Positions 62,864-64,000 of a DNA stretch of 64,000 bases are shown piece after piece. The stretch is from NCBI GenBank assembly GCA_030523645.1, contig JAUNIB010000003.1:62001-126000 (forward strand). Direction: 5' to 3'. A program made the translations under genes and the position numbers. A model generated the notes under the pieces. The model was not told the DNA's origin, searched no databases, and worked only from the letters and a program-made list of their open reading frames with translations. The stretch is from Selenomonadaceae bacterium. Lineage in GTDB: Bacteria; Bacillota; Negativicutes; Selenomonadales; Selenomonadaceae. The number at the start of each line of letters is the position of its first letter. Positions within the stretch are counted from its first letter, which is position 1.

Positions 62864-63802
62864 ATGCCTAAAAATGTGCGTGACATGTTGCAGCAATTCA
62901 GTGACAAGCTTACATACAAGCACTGGCTTATTGTCGCCGGTGCCGTGAGCTGCGTTTTAGGAATACTGGTCTACCTCTCTTTGGGCAGTGGCGAGCCGGA
63001 AAAGCTCCCCGTACAGCCGATACAGAAGAAAACGGTCAAGGTGCTGGCTGCCAAGACCGACATCCCGCCCCGGGCTATCATTAACGATAAAATGCTGTCT
63101 CTGATAGAGCTTCCCGAGGATACGGTACCGGAGGGTGCTGTGTCCGACATCAGAGCCGTGGTAAACAACCCTGCCGCCATAATCATAATGAAGGGCGACA
63201 TCATCACGAAGAAAAAAATTATGAGCGACCCCAAGATGGCCGGCTTCGTAGGAATGATTCCCGCCGACTGCCGAGCTGTTTCCGTAGGCATCAGTGATGT
63301 CACCGGTGTTGCAGGCTTTGCTGTTGCCGGTGATTATGTCGATGTTATGGTTGTCACCGGACGCAAGGAAGACGGCCGACTGATTGGACGACTCCTTCTG
63401 CAGAATGTTCTGCTTCTGGGTATAAACAAATCCGGCGGCAATGCCAACGAGAAGCCCGCAAAGGTAAGTGATGACAAGAGCGGCGACAAAAATTCCGACG
63501 GCACCGTCAAGGCATCCAAGGAATCTATGGCCACCGCCACTCTGGCATTGACTCCCGACGATGCCCTGCGCCTTGCCACCACCGCCCAAAACGGTATTGT
63601 ATACCTCACACTGCGTCCGTATAAACCCAAGAATGAGGTCGTCGCAACTCAGGAATATATAGTGAACACCGAGCAGCGGAAGGCTCCCGCCAACCCTGCA
63701 GGCGCATCTGCTCCGGCAGCAGGCCGGCACGCTCCGTCGTCAGGCAGCGGACCGGTAGAGGTCATCAGAGGCACAACCGCAACAAGAGAGGGGGGACGCT
63801 GA
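62864..63802 (+). CDS. cpaB: Flp pilus assembly protein CpaB/RcpC
   Basis: 312 residues. One N-terminal membrane helix (WLIVAGAVSCVLGILVYLSL), then a SAF domain (VKVLAAKTDIPPRAIINDKM) and the RcpC domain (DCRAVSVGISDVTGVAGFAV, GDYVDVMVV). A Lys/Asp/Ser-rich insert (about 200-225) and a Pro/Ala/Gly-rich tail surround the last strands. It works in the periplasm with the CpaC secretin, encoded 1 nt downstream, in building the tad pilus. Confidence 0.9.
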   Translation: MPKNVRDMLQQFSDKLTYKHWLIVAGAVSCVLGILVYLSLGSGEPEKLPVQPIQKKTVKVLAAKTDIPPRAIINDKMLSLIELPEDTVPEGAVSDIRAVVNNPAAIIIMKGDIITKKKIMSDPKMAGFVGMIPADCRAVSVGISDVTGVAGFAVAGDYVDVMVVTGRKEDGRLIGRLLLQNVLLLGINKSGGNANEKPAKVSDDKSGDKNSDGTVKASKESMATATLALTPDDALRLATTAQNGIVYLTLRPYKPKNEVVATQEYIVNTEQRKAPANPAGASAPAAGRHAPSSGSGPVEVIRGTTATREGGR

Positions 63803-63803
63803 T

Positions 63804-64000
63804 ATGCTGAGAACAATAAGAAAAAATATAGGGCGTCTTCTTCCGAAAAAACTCTTTGCCGGTGCAGCGATAACCGCCCTGCTGTTCACCGGCAGCGTCG
63901 CCGAAGCTGCCAAGCCCGAACAGCTCTATTTGGAAATGAACCAGGCCTATCACCTCTCCCCGGAGGATGATGAGCTGACCATCGTCCGCGTGGCAGTCAC
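63804..64000 (+). CDS. cpaC: Flp pilus secretin CpaC/RcpA, N-terminal fragment
   Basis: Opens at ATG 63804, one base after the cpaB stop, with GGGGG upstream, and runs off the window (about 65 residues). A basic N-terminus, hydrophobic stretch and AEAA cleavage site form a signal peptide; QAYHLSPEDDELTIVRVAV fits the start of the pilus-secretin N-terminal domain. The call depends mainly on position after cpaB. Confidence 0.7.
   Translation, partial: MLRTIRKNIGRLLPKKLFAGAAITALLFTGSVAEAAKPEQLYLEMNQAYHLSPEDDELTIVRVAV

Overview
The window reads as chromosome of a Gram-negative (diderm) Firmicute, most likely a member of the Negativicutes. An RND efflux pump with its adaptor, a predicted outer-membrane barrel protein and two secretins require an outer membrane. 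ComEA/ComEC, GatCAB, lepA-hemW, strong GGAGG ribosome sites, frequent TTG/GTG starts and TRAP-TAXI transport are Firmicute-like. Genus is not resolved. There is no phage, CRISPR array or transposase gene; the mobile-looking DNA consists of short palindromic repeats.

Layout. 1-8.4 kb (minus strand): TAXI receptor, DUF1850 protein, fused TRAP permease, a nested repeat cluster, a LuxR-type NTPase regulator, a secreted C11 (clostripain) protease and a truncated UvrD-like helicase. 8.6-18.5 kb: flavodoxin-fold reductase, FliB-like methylase, GNAT, DUF4143 ATPase with a perfect 18-bp-arm palindrome at its ribosome site, comEA-comEC, a universal stress protein and a solute-sensing diguanylate cyclase. 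18.7-30 kb: tRNA-Ala(GGC), lepA-hemW, an orphan metal-binding lipoprotein bracketed by inverted repeat copies, and rimO-tgt-yajC-fthC-secD-secF. 30-41 kb: a chemoreceptor split by an in-frame TAA, an RND efflux pair behind an operator-like palindrome, a D-amino-acid aminotransferase, and trpD-trpCF separated by a repeat. 41-50 kb: pilP/pilQ-like genes, gatCAB and two M20 peptidases.

50-61.6 kb is the most striking part: a tight seven-gene operon, transcribed leftward from a good sigma-70-type promoter with a palindrome at the inferred start site. In transcription order it encodes an outer-membrane barrel protein with a long helical N-terminus, a TviB/WbpO-type UDP-sugar dehydrogenase, a NodB-fold protein without catalytic residues, a PilZ-domain glycosyltransferase whose core resembles hyaluronan synthase, a second degenerate NodB-like protein, a GH18-like lipoprotein, and a tandem NodB protein of which only the second domain keeps the catalytic motifs. 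I infer a c-di-GMP-controlled, synthase-dependent exopolysaccharide system, comparable in plan to Pga or alginate systems but with different parts. 62-64 kb begins a tad (Flp) pilus locus: a prepilin peptidase, divergent from cpaB and cpaC.

A repeat family recurs at four places (4.5, 21.9, 23.1 and 39.6 kb). Its hairpin shows compensatory changes between copies, and it acts as host for a second and once a third palindromic element. A related REP-like pair lies at 43.4 kb.
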